This document shows positions 27,456-35,809 of a DNA stretch of 64,000 bases, one piece after another; the first letter of the stretch is position 1; each line of letters begins with the position of its first letter. The notes beneath the pieces are model-generated. The model saw only the letters and a list, made by a program, of their open reading frames with translations, made no database searches and was not told the origin of the DNA. The DNA lies in contig NZ_CP117523.1 of assembly GCF_036812735.1 (NCBI RefSeq), forward strand, positions 1,178,001 through 1,242,000, in the 5' to 3' direction. The translations under genes and the position numbers were made by a program. The DNA is from Terrisporobacter glycolicus ATCC 14880 = DSM 1288 (lineage in GTDB: Bacteria; Bacillota; Clostridia; Peptostreptococcales; Peptostreptococcaceae).

Positions 27456-27755
27456 ATAAAGATAAGATCCTTTAGCAAGCTGAGAATCTTGGCGAACATT
27501 TTCCTGTGGTTCGGATGAGTCAGTATTTTCATCTTTACTAGATTCAACTGATTGAGAATTATCTAAGGCATCATTATATAATTCTGCATAGGTAAATGTA
27601 GGAAGAGATGAAGATAAGATAACAAGTGATATCATAAATGATAAGAATTTACTTGTTTTTTTCATTTTAATTATTACCCCCCAATACTAATTTTTATAAT
27701 AACTTAAAAATAGAATACTATAGTAGGATAACATAGTCAATATGTCTGCTTGGGA

Positions 27756-27769
27756 TATACTTAAGTATA
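27756..27769. promoter_or_regulatory. Perfect 14-bp palindrome in a divergent promoter region
   Basis: TATACTTAAGTATA lies between the divergent surface-protein gene and the exonuclease gene, close to a TATAAT at 27786-27791. It could be an operator for either gene. Its half-site resembles that of the MerR-type operator at 30162, which may be coincidence. Confidence 0.35.
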
Positions 27770-27825
27770 AATTCAAACTATATGATATAATGAGTATCGT
27801 AAAATATTAATTTGTGGAGGTTTGT

Positions 27826-28749
27826 ATGAATTTTATGGCTATAGACTTTGAGACAGCAAATGAAAAAAGAGATTCTGCATGTTCTTTAGGTATTACTGTT
27901 GTAAAAGATAACAAAATAATAGAAGAAAAATATTGGCTAATTAAGCCAAAACCACTTAGATTTGAACCAAGAAATGTAATTATACATGGAATTAGAGAAG
28001 AAGATGTAATTAGTGAAAAAGAATTTGATGAATTATGGCCAGAGATAAAAACATATTTAGAAGATAATTTGGTAATAGCGCATAATGCATCCTTTGATTT
28101 TTCTGTACTAAGAAATACGCTAGATCTTTATAATTTAGAATATCCAAACTTAGATTATGCATGCACTTTAGTAGCTTCAAAATTATTTTATAGATATTTG
28201 AATAATCATAAGTTAAATACAGTAAATAGACATTTAGATTATAAATTTAATCATCACCATGCCAGTGCAGATGCTACTGCCGCTGCAAATGTTTTAATAA
28301 ATATTTCTAAAGAATTGAATTTAAATAATATAGATGATATTGCTAAGATTGTAGGATTTAAGTTGGGTAGTGTAGTTGATAATACTTATTCACCATGTAA
28401 AAAAATAAGAGAAGGTGTTGTTTCAAAGAAATATGAAGATAATGAGTATAACAATGATATATTTTCATCAGAAACTGATTACTTTAAAAATAAAATAGTA
28501 GTATTCACAGGAGAACTGAATTCTATGAGTAGATCTGAAGCAATAAATATTATTAATGACTTAGGTGGTATAACAAGAAATTCTGTTACTAAAAAAACTA
28601 ATATTTTAATTACTAATGTTAAAAACATTGAAGGTTTAAGCCCAAATCAAATGAGTAATAAATTAAGAACTGCAGTTAACTATATAAATCAAGGACAAGA
28701 TTTAACAATAGTGAATGAAGAAAAATTTGAAAAGATACTAAAAGAATAA
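27826..28749 (+). CDS. DnaQ-type 3'-5' exonuclease fused to a BRCT domain
   Basis: The protein (307 aa from the ATG at 27826) carries a DEDDh exonuclease domain (ExoI DFETA near 7-11, ExoII HNASFDFS, ExoIII HHASADA) and a C-terminal BRCT domain (about 222-307) resembling that of DNA ligase (FTGELNSMSRSEAINIINDL). The family includes DNA polymerase III epsilon-like proofreading and repair nucleases; the BRCT suggests recruitment to DNA ends or repair complexes. A GTG at 27814 lies within the GGAGG ribosome site itself, so I prefer the ATG at 27826. It is a single-gene unit with a weak AT-rich terminator after it. Confidence 0.85.
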   Translation: MNFMAIDFETANEKRDSACSLGITVVKDNKIIEEKYWLIKPKPLRFEPRNVIIHGIREEDVISEKEFDELWPEIKTYLEDNLVIAHNASFDFSVLRNTLDLYNLEYPNLDYACTLVASKLFYRYLNNHKLNTVNRHLDYKFNHHHASADATAAANVLINISKELNLNNIDDIAKIVGFKLGSVVDNTYSPCKKIREGVVSKKYEDNEYNNDIFSSETDYFKNKIVVFTGELNSMSRSEAINIINDLGGITRNSVTKKTNILITNVKNIEGLSPNQMSNKLRTAVNYINQGQDLTIVNEEKFEKILKE

Positions 28750-28751
28750 AA

Positions 28752-28802
28752 AAATATTTAAAAATAAAAATAAAAATTTATTATTAAATATTTTTTTTTG
28801 AC
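28752..28802 (+). terminator. AT-only hairpin terminator
   Basis: AAATATTTA-type sequence pairs with TAAATATTT across an AT-rich loop, followed by a run of eight T's. Weak stem but a good T-run. Confidence 0.5.
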
Positions 28803-28864
28803 TTTATTACTTTCTAAGAGTATGATACAGAAGGACGAAGTTTTAAAGGAGGTAGTATAATAGA

Positions 28865-30130
28865 ATGTCGCCAAAGTTAATCACAATGTTTAGAAATAAT
28901 GAAATAAGTGGTGACCTAATGAAAAATGATATAATAGCTGGTTTTATAGTAGCAATAATAGCTCTTCCACTATCTATAGCTTTAGCTATATCATCAGGAG
29001 TGTCACCAGAGAAAGGCCTTATTACAGCTATATTTGCTGGATTTATGATATCTTTTTTAGGTGGTAGTAAAGTACAAATAGGAGGACCTACAGGTGCTTT
29101 TGTAGTAATAGTTTATGGGATTGTAAAAACCTACGGAATTGATGGACTTATTATTGCAACCATAATGTCTGGAATAATACTAATTATTATGGGTATGCTG
29201 AAAATGGGAAATCTTATAAAATATGTTCCGCAAACTGTTACAGTTGGATTTACTAGTGGAATTGCAGTTACTTTACTTATTACACAAATTAAAGATTTAT
29301 TAGGATTAAATATAAAAGATGTTCCCGCCGAAGCATTATACAAAATAGCAGCATACATAGAAAATATAAATAGTTTTCATTTAATTACATTTTTAATAGG
29401 CTTAGCATGTATTTTGATAATGGTATATTGGCCAAAAGTAAATAAAGGTGTACCAGCATCAATAATTGCATTAGTATTTGCCACATTAGTTGTAAAAATA
29501 TTTAGTTTAAATGTTGATACAATTGGAAGTTTATATTCTAATATATCATCAACTATACCAATGCCAAGCATTCCTAAAATTAATATGGATAAAATAATTC
29601 AATTAATTCAACCAGCCATAACCATAGCAGTTTTGGCTTCAATAGAATCACTCTTATCTTGTGTTGTTGCAGATAAAATGATAGATGATAAACATGACTC
29701 AAATAGTGAACTTGTAGCACAAGGTTTTGGAAATATTGCTTCAGCTATATTTGGAGGAATACCTGCAACAGGTGCCATAGCGAGAACAGCTGCAAATGTT
29801 AAAAATGGAGGAAGAAGTCCAATATCTGGGATTATCCATGCCATTACACTTCTTTTAATAATGATATTATTAATGCCATTAGCAAAAATGATTCCTATGA
29901 CAGTTTTATCTGCAATATTAATAATAGTTTCTTATAATATGGGTGAGTGGAAAGAAATGAAGGAAATGATGAGCTTACCTAAAATAGATGTAGTTGTTCT
30001 TTTATCAACATTTATATTAACAATAGTATTTGATTTGGTTATAGCCATAATAGTTGGTATGAGTATACATTTAATTGCTGTTTTATTTATAAATAAAAGT
30101 GATGATAAAGCTACTGAAGAAGTTGCTTAA
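28865..30130 (+). CDS. SulP family anion transporter without STAS domain
   Basis: The protein (421 aa) has the SLC26/SulP membrane core of 12-14 segments, with GGSKVQIGGPTGAFVV near 67-82 and the GGIPATGAIARTAANVKNGGRSP family signature near 298-320. It ends soon after the last helix (SIHLIAVLFINKSDDK), so the cytoplasmic STAS domain present in most members is missing. SulP proteins move sulfate, bicarbonate, dicarboxylates or other anions; the substrate here is not evident. An AAAGGAGG ribosome site is 12 bases upstream. No strong terminator follows; the next promoter begins 27 bases later. Confidence 0.85.
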   Translation: MSPKLITMFRNNEISGDLMKNDIIAGFIVAIIALPLSIALAISSGVSPEKGLITAIFAGFMISFLGGSKVQIGGPTGAFVVIVYGIVKTYGIDGLIIATIMSGIILIIMGMLKMGNLIKYVPQTVTVGFTSGIAVTLLITQIKDLLGLNIKDVPAEALYKIAAYIENINSFHLITFLIGLACILIMVYWPKVNKGVPASIIALVFATLVVKIFSLNVDTIGSLYSNISSTIPMPSIPKINMDKIIQLIQPAITIAVLASIESLLSCVVADKMIDDKHDSNSELVAQGFGNIASAIFGGIPATGAIARTAANVKNGGRSPISGIIHAITLLLIMILLMPLAKMIPMTVLSAILIIVSYNMGEWKEMKEMMSLPKIDVVVLLSTFILTIVFDLVIAIIVGMSIHLIAVLFINKSDDKATEEVA

Positions 30131-30156
30131 TACATAAGTATTTTTTGAAATAAATA

Positions 30157-30187
30157 TTGACTCTATACTTAGTATAGACTTTATAAT
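30157..30187 (+). promoter_or_regulatory. MerR-type promoter with 19-bp spacer and central dyad
   Basis: TTGACT (30157-30162) and TATAAT (30182-30187) are separated by 19 bases, too long for normal sigma-A use. The spacer contains a perfect dyad TCTATAC-TTA-GTATAGA (30162-30178). This is the classical architecture activated by MerR-family regulators, which untwist the spacer. A MerR-family gene lies at 31628, just after the MATE gene this promoter drives. Confidence 0.8.
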
Positions 30188-30217
30188 ATACCTTAGTATT
30201 TTAACAGGAGGTATATT

Positions 30218-31561
30218 ATGGTTACAGAATTTTTAAGTTATGCAATACCATCTGCTTTGGCAAACTTTATTTCGTCTTTATATACAGTAATAGATGGAAT
30301 ATTTGTAGGGCAAGGTGTTGGTGATACGGCTTTAGCTGCCGTAAATATAGTACTTCCTTTTACTGTTGTATTGTTTGGAATAGCAAGTATGTTAGCAGTA
30401 GGTGGAGGGGCATTAGTATCAAAAAATGTTGGTGCTAATAATATTGATAAAGCATTAAATATATTTAGACAAGTAATGAAATTATTATTAATAATATGTA
30501 TAGTTACAACTATAGTTTGTGTGACGTTTCCAGAACAAATAGTTAGGATGCTTGGTGCAACAGATAATTTAGCACCTATGGCAACAGAATACTTAAGATA
30601 TTATGCAATCTTTTGCACACCAAACTTAGTAGGTATAGTATTAAATTCATTTGTTAGAAATGATAATAGACCAAAACTTGCAATGGTTTCAACTATAGCA
30701 GGTGCCATTACAAATGTAATTCTTGATTATGTATTTATATTCCCATTAGGTATGGGTATAAAAGGAGCCGCAATAGCTACTGGACTTGGACAAATAGTTA
30801 CAGTTTCAATGCTATTACCACATTTCTTAAGAAAAAGAGGAGTATTAAGCTTTGGGAATGCATCATTAAACAAAGATACTTTAAAAGAAGTATTAAACGT
30901 TGGATTCCCATCATTCTTTGGACAATTAAGTTTCTCAATAATAGTATTCTTACACAATATCGCATTCTCAAATTACATGGGAGAAATAGGAATATCAACA
31001 TATAGTATAATAAACTATATAACAACAAATATATATATGGTATTATTAGGATTAACATTTGGAGCACAGCCGCTTATAAGTTATAATTTTGGTAGAAAAG
31101 ATAAACATAAAATGTTGAAATTCTATAAAATTAATGTAATATCATCTTTAGTAGTAAGTATAAGTGCAGCAGCAATTTGTTATGTATTTGGAACTAGTGT
31201 AGTTGGAATATTTACAACAGATCCTAAAATAGCTGAGCTTGCTTATAATGGTATAAAAATAGCATGTCTTGCTTATATAGTAGGAAGTGTAAACCTAGAT
31301 ACATTGGTTTATTATCAAGCAGTAGAAATACCTTTATTCTCGAATTTATTCTGCATATTTAGAGCAATGGTATTTTTACCAATATGTTTATATGTATTAC
31401 CTAAAATATTTGGGTTAAACGGAATTTGGGTAAGTGTTTTAACATCAGAATCATTAACATTTATAGTTATGTATATAATCGCTAATGTAAAAAAATATAC
31501 AGATATTGTTTTAAATAAAGAAAAAAAATCAGAAGCACTTGAAGAAGCTGCTATTATGTAG
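30218..31561 (+). CDS. MATE family efflux transporter (MerR-controlled)
   Basis: The protein (447 aa) is a twelve-helix MATE exporter with the DGIFVGQGVGDTAL and FVRNDNRPKLAMV repeats typical of the family. It should export drugs or toxic cations using an ion gradient. It starts at an ATG behind AGGAGG. The MerR-type promoter upstream and the MerR-family regulator downstream indicate induction by the transported compound, like the Bmr/Blt systems of Bacillus, although those pumps are MFS rather than MATE. Confidence 0.87.
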   Translation: MVTEFLSYAIPSALANFISSLYTVIDGIFVGQGVGDTALAAVNIVLPFTVVLFGIASMLAVGGGALVSKNVGANNIDKALNIFRQVMKLLLIICIVTTIVCVTFPEQIVRMLGATDNLAPMATEYLRYYAIFCTPNLVGIVLNSFVRNDNRPKLAMVSTIAGAITNVILDYVFIFPLGMGIKGAAIATGLGQIVTVSMLLPHFLRKRGVLSFGNASLNKDTLKEVLNVGFPSFFGQLSFSIIVFLHNIAFSNYMGEIGISTYSIINYITTNIYMVLLGLTFGAQPLISYNFGRKDKHKMLKFYKINVISSLVVSISAAAICYVFGTSVVGIFTTDPKIAELAYNGIKIACLAYIVGSVNLDTLVYYQAVEIPLFSNLFCIFRAMVFLPICLYVLPKIFGLNGIWVSVLTSESLTFIVMYIIANVKKYTDIVLNKEKKSEALEEAAIM

Positions 31562-31569
31562 GTATAATG

Positions 31570-31601
31570 AGGACATTAATATTTAAATTAATGTCCTTTT
31601 T
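31570..31601 (+). terminator. Terminator between the MATE and MerR-family genes
   Basis: AGGACATTAAT (31570-31580) pairs with ATTAATGTCCT (31587-31597), then T-run. Some read-through would be needed for the regulator to be autoregulated. Confidence 0.8.
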
Positions 31602-31627
31602 GCATACATAATTTTGGAGGTGATAAA

Positions 31628-32449
31628 TTGGGAAAGTATTTATCTATTGGTCAAATGGGAAAACTAAATAACTTATCAGTACAAACTTTAAGACATTATG
31701 AAAAGGTAGGATTATTAAAACCTTCTTACATAAATGAAGATACAGGCTATAGGTATTATTCTATGAAAGATTTTAATACTATAGATTTAATAAAACAGTG
31801 CAAGGCTATGGGCTTATCTTTAGAAGAAATAAAAGAAGTTACAAACAACTACACATCTTTGGAATCTATAGTTGAGATATTGGGTAATCAAAAGAAAATA
31901 GTAACAGAAAAAATGAAAGAGTTAGAAAATATAAAAAATAAAGTGGAATCCTTAGAAGCTAAAATAAAAATATCCTTAAACAGAGGAATAAATGACATTT
32001 TTATAAAACACAATGAAGAAAGAAAATTTATTCAGTATAACTTTACTGATCGTTTTTCTGATGAATTCGAAATTAACTTAAGAAAAATTCTTTTGGAAGT
32101 AGAAAGAGATTATGAAAATATTAATGCAGAAATAGCTTTCACCGTATCATATGAAGATGTGAAAAGAGAAGGACGAGCGGAGTGCAAAAACGTAATGATT
32201 AATTTGGGAGAAAATGTGTATTTTAAAGACGATAAAATAATTTCAATGAATAAAGGAAATTATTTGACCATGTATTTTGATGATACTTACAGAGATTCAG
32301 GCAAATATTATGAGGTGATTATGAAATACATAGAAAGTAATAATATAAAAACTATTGGAGATTTTAACGAAATATATATAATGACTAGAGTGGGAAATGA
32401 TGGAGAAGAAAAATCCCTTGGACAAATAGAAATTTTAATAGAAGATTAG
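31628..32449 (+). CDS. MerR family transcriptional regulator with GyrI-like effector domain
   Basis: The protein (273 aa) has the MerR winged helix at the N-terminus (SIGQMGKLNNLSVQTLRHYEKVGLLKP, then GYRYY), a coiled-coil dimerisation helix (about 80-120) and a C-terminal region (about 130-273) resembling the GyrI/BmrR multidrug-binding fold. Such regulators bind amphipathic compounds and activate pump genes by untwisting a 19-bp spacer promoter; one is found ahead of the adjacent MATE gene. Start is TTG at 31628 behind GGAGGTGA. It has its own terminator. Confidence 0.85.
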   Translation: MGKYLSIGQMGKLNNLSVQTLRHYEKVGLLKPSYINEDTGYRYYSMKDFNTIDLIKQCKAMGLSLEEIKEVTNNYTSLESIVEILGNQKKIVTEKMKELENIKNKVESLEAKIKISLNRGINDIFIKHNEERKFIQYNFTDRFSDEFEINLRKILLEVERDYENINAEIAFTVSYEDVKREGRAECKNVMINLGENVYFKDDKIISMNKGNYLTMYFDDTYRDSGKYYEVIMKYIESNNIKTIGDFNEIYIMTRVGNDGEEKSLGQIEILIED

Positions 32450-32463
32450 TTAAAATAAAAAAT

Positions 32464-32498
32464 AAGCTATCAAAAAAATTCATGATAGCTTGTTTTTA
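32464..32498 (+). terminator. Terminator of the MerR-family gene
   Basis: AAGCTATCA (32464-32472) pairs with TGATAGCTT (32483-32491) around a 10-base loop, followed by T-rich sequence. Confidence 0.8.
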
Positions 32499-32619
32499 TT
32501 TCAAAATTTTACATTAATTAATTATGTAATCTGTTGGTAATGTATATAATCTTTATAAGTATATATTTATATAGTATAACTTATGAATTAAGTGGGGATT
32601 TATGTAAGGAGGTATTTTA

Positions 32620-33270
32620 TTGAAAAATAGAAGAAAGTATTTATTCATTGGAATAATATTATTGGTTATTACAAGTTTGTTTTTTATAGGAAGTCTTGAA
32701 TGGAAAAGTATAAATAATAATAGTCCTAAGATAGATATGAATGTAAATACAAATTTTAATTTACCACAAAACCAAATAGAATATATACAGTCACTAGTAG
32801 GACTGGAATCAAAGGATATAAAAATATTGGATAATCCATTGAGAATAGAAGGAAGTTTTTATATACCAGAAGATACAATATTAAGTTTTGTTGATCACTA
32901 TTTGAAAAATACAAACAATAAAGATATTGAAAATATAAAAATTACAATTAATGAAAATGGATTAACTATAGGAGGTCAATATAAGCTTCTTGCTTATTTA
33001 AAAACACCAATAGATATAGATATATTACCTACGTTAACTGAAAATAATGATTTGAAACTTAACTTAAAAGATATTAGAGTATTAAATTTAAGTTTAAATA
33101 ACGATATTGTTGATGCTATAGCTGATAGTTGGTTCTCAAACTTGGACAGTATTACTGTGGATAAGGGAGATATAATAATAGATAAAACTTTTTTTAAAAA
33201 TACCAATATAAAATCAATATCTGTTGAGGAAGATTATTTAGTAGCGAATTTAAGTATAAGGTTAAAATAA
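32620..33270 (+). CDS. Membrane-anchored extracytoplasmic protein of unknown function
   Basis: The protein (216 aa) has one N-terminal membrane helix (about 8-25), a short Asn/Ser linker and an extracellular domain made mainly of predicted beta strands with alternating Ile/Leu/Asn. The general pattern recalls YpmS-like (DUF2140) proteins, but I cannot confirm the family. Start is a TTG at 32620 with an AAGGAGG site 8 bases upstream; no ATG nearby is better placed. It stands alone with its own terminator. Confidence 0.65.
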   Translation: MKNRRKYLFIGIILLVITSLFFIGSLEWKSINNNSPKIDMNVNTNFNLPQNQIEYIQSLVGLESKDIKILDNPLRIEGSFYIPEDTILSFVDHYLKNTNNKDIENIKITINENGLTIGGQYKLLAYLKTPIDIDILPTLTENNDLKLNLKDIRVLNLSLNNDIVDAIADSWFSNLDSITVDKGDIIIDKTFFKNTNIKSISVEEDYLVANLSIRLK

Positions 33271-33274
33271 AATT

Positions 33275-33299
33275 GATAGATTAGTTTCTATCTTTTTTT
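33275..33299 (+). terminator. Terminator of the membrane-anchored protein gene
   Basis: GATAGA (33275-33280) pairs with TCTATC (33287-33292), followed by seven T's. Confidence 0.7.
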
Positions 33300-33364
33300 A
33301 TTTAAAAAATACAAAAAAATGTTTAGGAAAAAGTTTTCTAGGTATCTATAATAATAAGAAAAAT

Positions 33365-33382
33365 TTGTTAATTAATAAACTA
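33365..33382 (+). promoter_or_regulatory. Possible Rex operator upstream of cooS
   Basis: TTGTTAATTAATAAACTA agrees with the Rex consensus TTGTTAANNNNTTAACAA at 12 of 14 defined bases. It lies just after a TATAAT at 33347-33352, where a redox-sensing repressor would block initiation. The site could be chance in such AT-rich DNA. Confidence 0.35.
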
Positions 33383-33459
33383 TCACAAAAATTAAGCTAA
33401 TCAAAAATCATTTCTTAAGATGTCAAAATTAAAAAAGATTATTTTTAGGGGGAGTTAAA

Positions 33460-35361
33460 ATGGATTGTAATAGTTGTAAAATGTGCAAAAGTGCAGATGA
33501 AAGATTGGAAAGTTTCGTAGCAAGTAAGGAGTTTGACACAGCATTTCACAGAACAGAAACTCAAAAGCAAAAATGTGGATTTGGCTTACAAGGAGTTTGT
33601 TGTAGACTCTGCTCCAATGGACCTTGTAGAATAACACCTAAATCACCAAAGGGAATTTGTGGAGCAGATGCAGATACAATAGTAGGTAGAAATTTTTTAA
33701 GAGCAGTTGCATCAGGTTCAGCATGTTATATTCACGTAGTAGAAAATACAGCTCTAAATCTAAAACATGTGGGGGAAACAAAGGGAATAATCAAAAGTGA
33801 AAAAGCATTAAATCATTTAGCTAAAAAATTAGGGATAGAAGCTGATGATAAATATGAAAAATGTATTAAAGTAGCAGATGCAGTTTTAAATGATTTATAC
33901 AAACCTAGATTTACAAAAATGGAACTTGTTGAAAAAATAGGATATGGACCAAGAGTAGAAAAATGGAAAGAGTTAGGGATTATGCCTGGTGGAGCTAAGT
34001 CAGAAGTATTTGACGGAGTAGTAAAATCATCAACAAACTTAAACTCAGATCCAGTAGATATGTTAATGAGTTGTTTAAGCCTTGGAATTTCAACAGGACT
34101 TTATGGATTAACACTTACAAACCTTATAAATGACATAATGCTAGGTGATCCAGTTATAAGAATGGCACCAGTTGGATTTAGAGTAATAGACGAAGATTAT
34201 ATAAACATAATGATTACAGGACATCAACATTCAACATTTACATCATTCCAAGAAAAATTAAAAGAAGAAGAAGTTGTGGAACTTGCAAAAGCAGTAGGAG
34301 CAAAAGGATTTAGACTTGTAGGATGTACATGTGTAGGTCAAGATTTACAACTTAGGGGAGAACATTATCAAGAAATATTTGCAGGTCATGCAGGAAATAA
34401 CTTTACAAGTGAAGCAGTATTATCAACAGGTGCAATAGATATGATAGTTTCAGAATTTAACTGTACAATACCAGGGCTTGAACCTATAGCAGATGAATTA
34501 AAAGTTAAAATGATATGTCTTGATGATGTTGCTAAAAAGAAAAATGCAGAATATATTTACTTAGACAGAAATAAATACGATGAAATAGATAGGAAATTAA
34601 TAAATGAAGCTTTAGAATCTTATAAAAATAGAAGAAATGAAGTGAAAATAGATATACCAAAAGATCATGGATTTGAACAATCTTTAACTGGTGTTAGTGA
34701 AAAGAACTTAAAAGAATTTTTAGGTGATTCATGGAAACCATTAGTAGACTTAATAGCTAATGGAACAATTAAAGGTGTAGCAGCAATTGTTGGGTGTTCA
34801 AATATGACTGCTGGTGGACATGACATAAATACAGTTGAGCTAACTAAAGAATTAATTAAGAGAGATATTATAGTATTGTCAGCAGGATGTTCAACTGGAG
34901 GACTTGAAAACGTAGGATTAATGTCTCCAGGAGCAGAAGAGTTAGCAGGAGAAAATTTAAAAGCTGTATGTAAACAACTTAACATACCGCCAGTATTAAA
35001 TTTTGGGCCATGTCTAGCAATAGGTAGACTTGAAATAGTTGCAACAGAATTAGCAGCATACTTAGGAATAGACTTACCGCAGCTTCCACTTGTACTTTCT
35101 GCACCACAATGGTTAGAAGAACAAGCACTTGCAGATGGAGCATTTGGTCTAGCGTTAGGTCTTCCTCTACACTTAGCTCTTCCTCCATTTATAACAGGAA
35201 GTAAATTAGTTACAGAAGTTTTAACAGAAGGTTTAAAAGATATAACAGGAGGTCACGTAATAGTAAACCCAGATCCTAAATCAACTGCAGATCAGTTAGA
35301 AGAAATAATAATAGATAGAAGAGTAAAACTTGGGTTAAAGGATGTGGAATCTTATGCATAG
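33460..35361 (+). CDS. cooS: Anaerobic carbon monoxide dehydrogenase catalytic subunit
   Basis: The protein (633 aa) is the usual size for CooS. The N-terminus holds the D-cluster (CNSCKMC) and B-cluster cysteines (CGFGLQGVCCRLCSNGPC near 46-63); later segments supply C-cluster ligands, including the ITGHQHS histidine and Cys-rich regions VGCTCVGQD and VGCSNMTAGG. The enzyme interconverts CO and CO2 at a nickel-iron-sulfur cluster. It is followed by a CooF-like ferredoxin and an FAD oxidoreductase, the set seen with monofunctional CO dehydrogenases that pass electrons to NAD(P) rather than to acetyl-CoA synthase. Ribosome site is GGGGGAG. Confidence 0.92.
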   Translation: MDCNSCKMCKSADERLESFVASKEFDTAFHRTETQKQKCGFGLQGVCCRLCSNGPCRITPKSPKGICGADADTIVGRNFLRAVASGSACYIHVVENTALNLKHVGETKGIIKSEKALNHLAKKLGIEADDKYEKCIKVADAVLNDLYKPRFTKMELVEKIGYGPRVEKWKELGIMPGGAKSEVFDGVVKSSTNLNSDPVDMLMSCLSLGISTGLYGLTLTNLINDIMLGDPVIRMAPVGFRVIDEDYINIMITGHQHSTFTSFQEKLKEEEVVELAKAVGAKGFRLVGCTCVGQDLQLRGEHYQEIFAGHAGNNFTSEAVLSTGAIDMIVSEFNCTIPGLEPIADELKVKMICLDDVAKKKNAEYIYLDRNKYDEIDRKLINEALESYKNRRNEVKIDIPKDHGFEQSLTGVSEKNLKEFLGDSWKPLVDLIANGTIKGVAAIVGCSNMTAGGHDINTVELTKELIKRDIIVLSAGCSTGGLENVGLMSPGAEELAGENLKAVCKQLNIPPVLNFGPCLAIGRLEIVATELAAYLGIDLPQLPLVLSAPQWLEEQALADGAFGLALGLPLHLALPPFITGSKLVTEVLTEGLKDITGGHVIVNPDPKSTADQLEEIIIDRRVKLGLKDVESYA

Positions 35362-35809
35362 AATTTTAATTGATAAGGACTTATGTAAGGGTTGTAAAAG
35401 TTGTGTTCTAGCTTGTATGTTAAGAAATAGTAATGTTGAAAATATATACACATTAGATTTAGATAGTATAGATACTGAAAGTAAAAATCATATAGAAATG
35501 GACAGAAATAATAAACCAGTACCTATATTTTGTAGACATTGTGATGAGCCAGAATGCGTAATGACTTGCATGAGTGGAGCTATGAGTAAAGACGAAGAGA
35601 CGGGAATAGTTTCATATGATGAGAGTAAATGTGGATCTTGTTATATGTGTGTAATGTCATGTCCATATGGTTTATTAAAAATAGACGATAGAAGCAAACA
35701 AAAAATATTAAAATGTGATTTATGTAAAAACGAAGAAATTCCTAAGTGTGTAGCTATGTGTCCTACAGGAGCTATCGAGCTACAAAAGGAGGATGCTTAT
35801 GCTAGATAA
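35354..35809 (+). CDS. CooF-like 4Fe-4S electron-transfer protein
   Basis: The protein (151 aa from ATG 35354) has four cysteine clusters (CKGCKSCVLAC, CRHCDEPECVMTC, CGSCYMCVMSCP, CDLCKNEEIPKCVAMCP) for four [4Fe-4S] centres. It should carry electrons from CO dehydrogenase to the adjacent oxidoreductase. I prefer the ATG at 35354, which overlaps the cooS stop by 8 bases, over the ATG at 35342 because similar proteins start directly before RILIDKDLCKGC. Confidence 0.88.
   Translation: MHRILIDKDLCKGCKSCVLACMLRNSNVENIYTLDLDSIDTESKNHIEMDRNNKPVPIFCRHCDEPECVMTCMSGAMSKDEETGIVSYDESKCGSCYMCVMSCPYGLLKIDDRSKQKILKCDLCKNEEIPKCVAMCPTGAIELQKEDAYAR

Larger units (their letters stand above)
25026..27665 (-). 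pseudogene. Whole interrupted gene: signal peptide + GT80-like + FnIII, broken by an in-frame TAG
   Basis: A ribosome site (GGGGGG) and ATG at 27665 start a classical signal peptide (MKKTSKFLSFMISLV..., cleavage near TYA-E) and a Ser/Glu/Asp-rich linker. The frame then meets TAG at 27455-27453 (codon 71). The same frame continues without another stop through VDIPNLKRIINL-type sequence into the catalytic and FnIII region to 25026. The sequence across the stop is smooth, with no frameshift. The intact protein would be a secreted protein of about 878 residues. The region between the signal peptide and the catalytic part may correspond to the N-terminal Ig-like domain of some marine GT80 enzymes. 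Explanations are a recent nonsense mutation, a sequencing error, or suppression. Confidence 0.7.

Noticed and set aside
35342-35354. Earlier start for the CooF-like protein at 35342
   Set aside because: It adds four residues before the usual RILIDKDLCKGC start; the ATG at 35354 gives a normal N-terminus and stop-start overlap.
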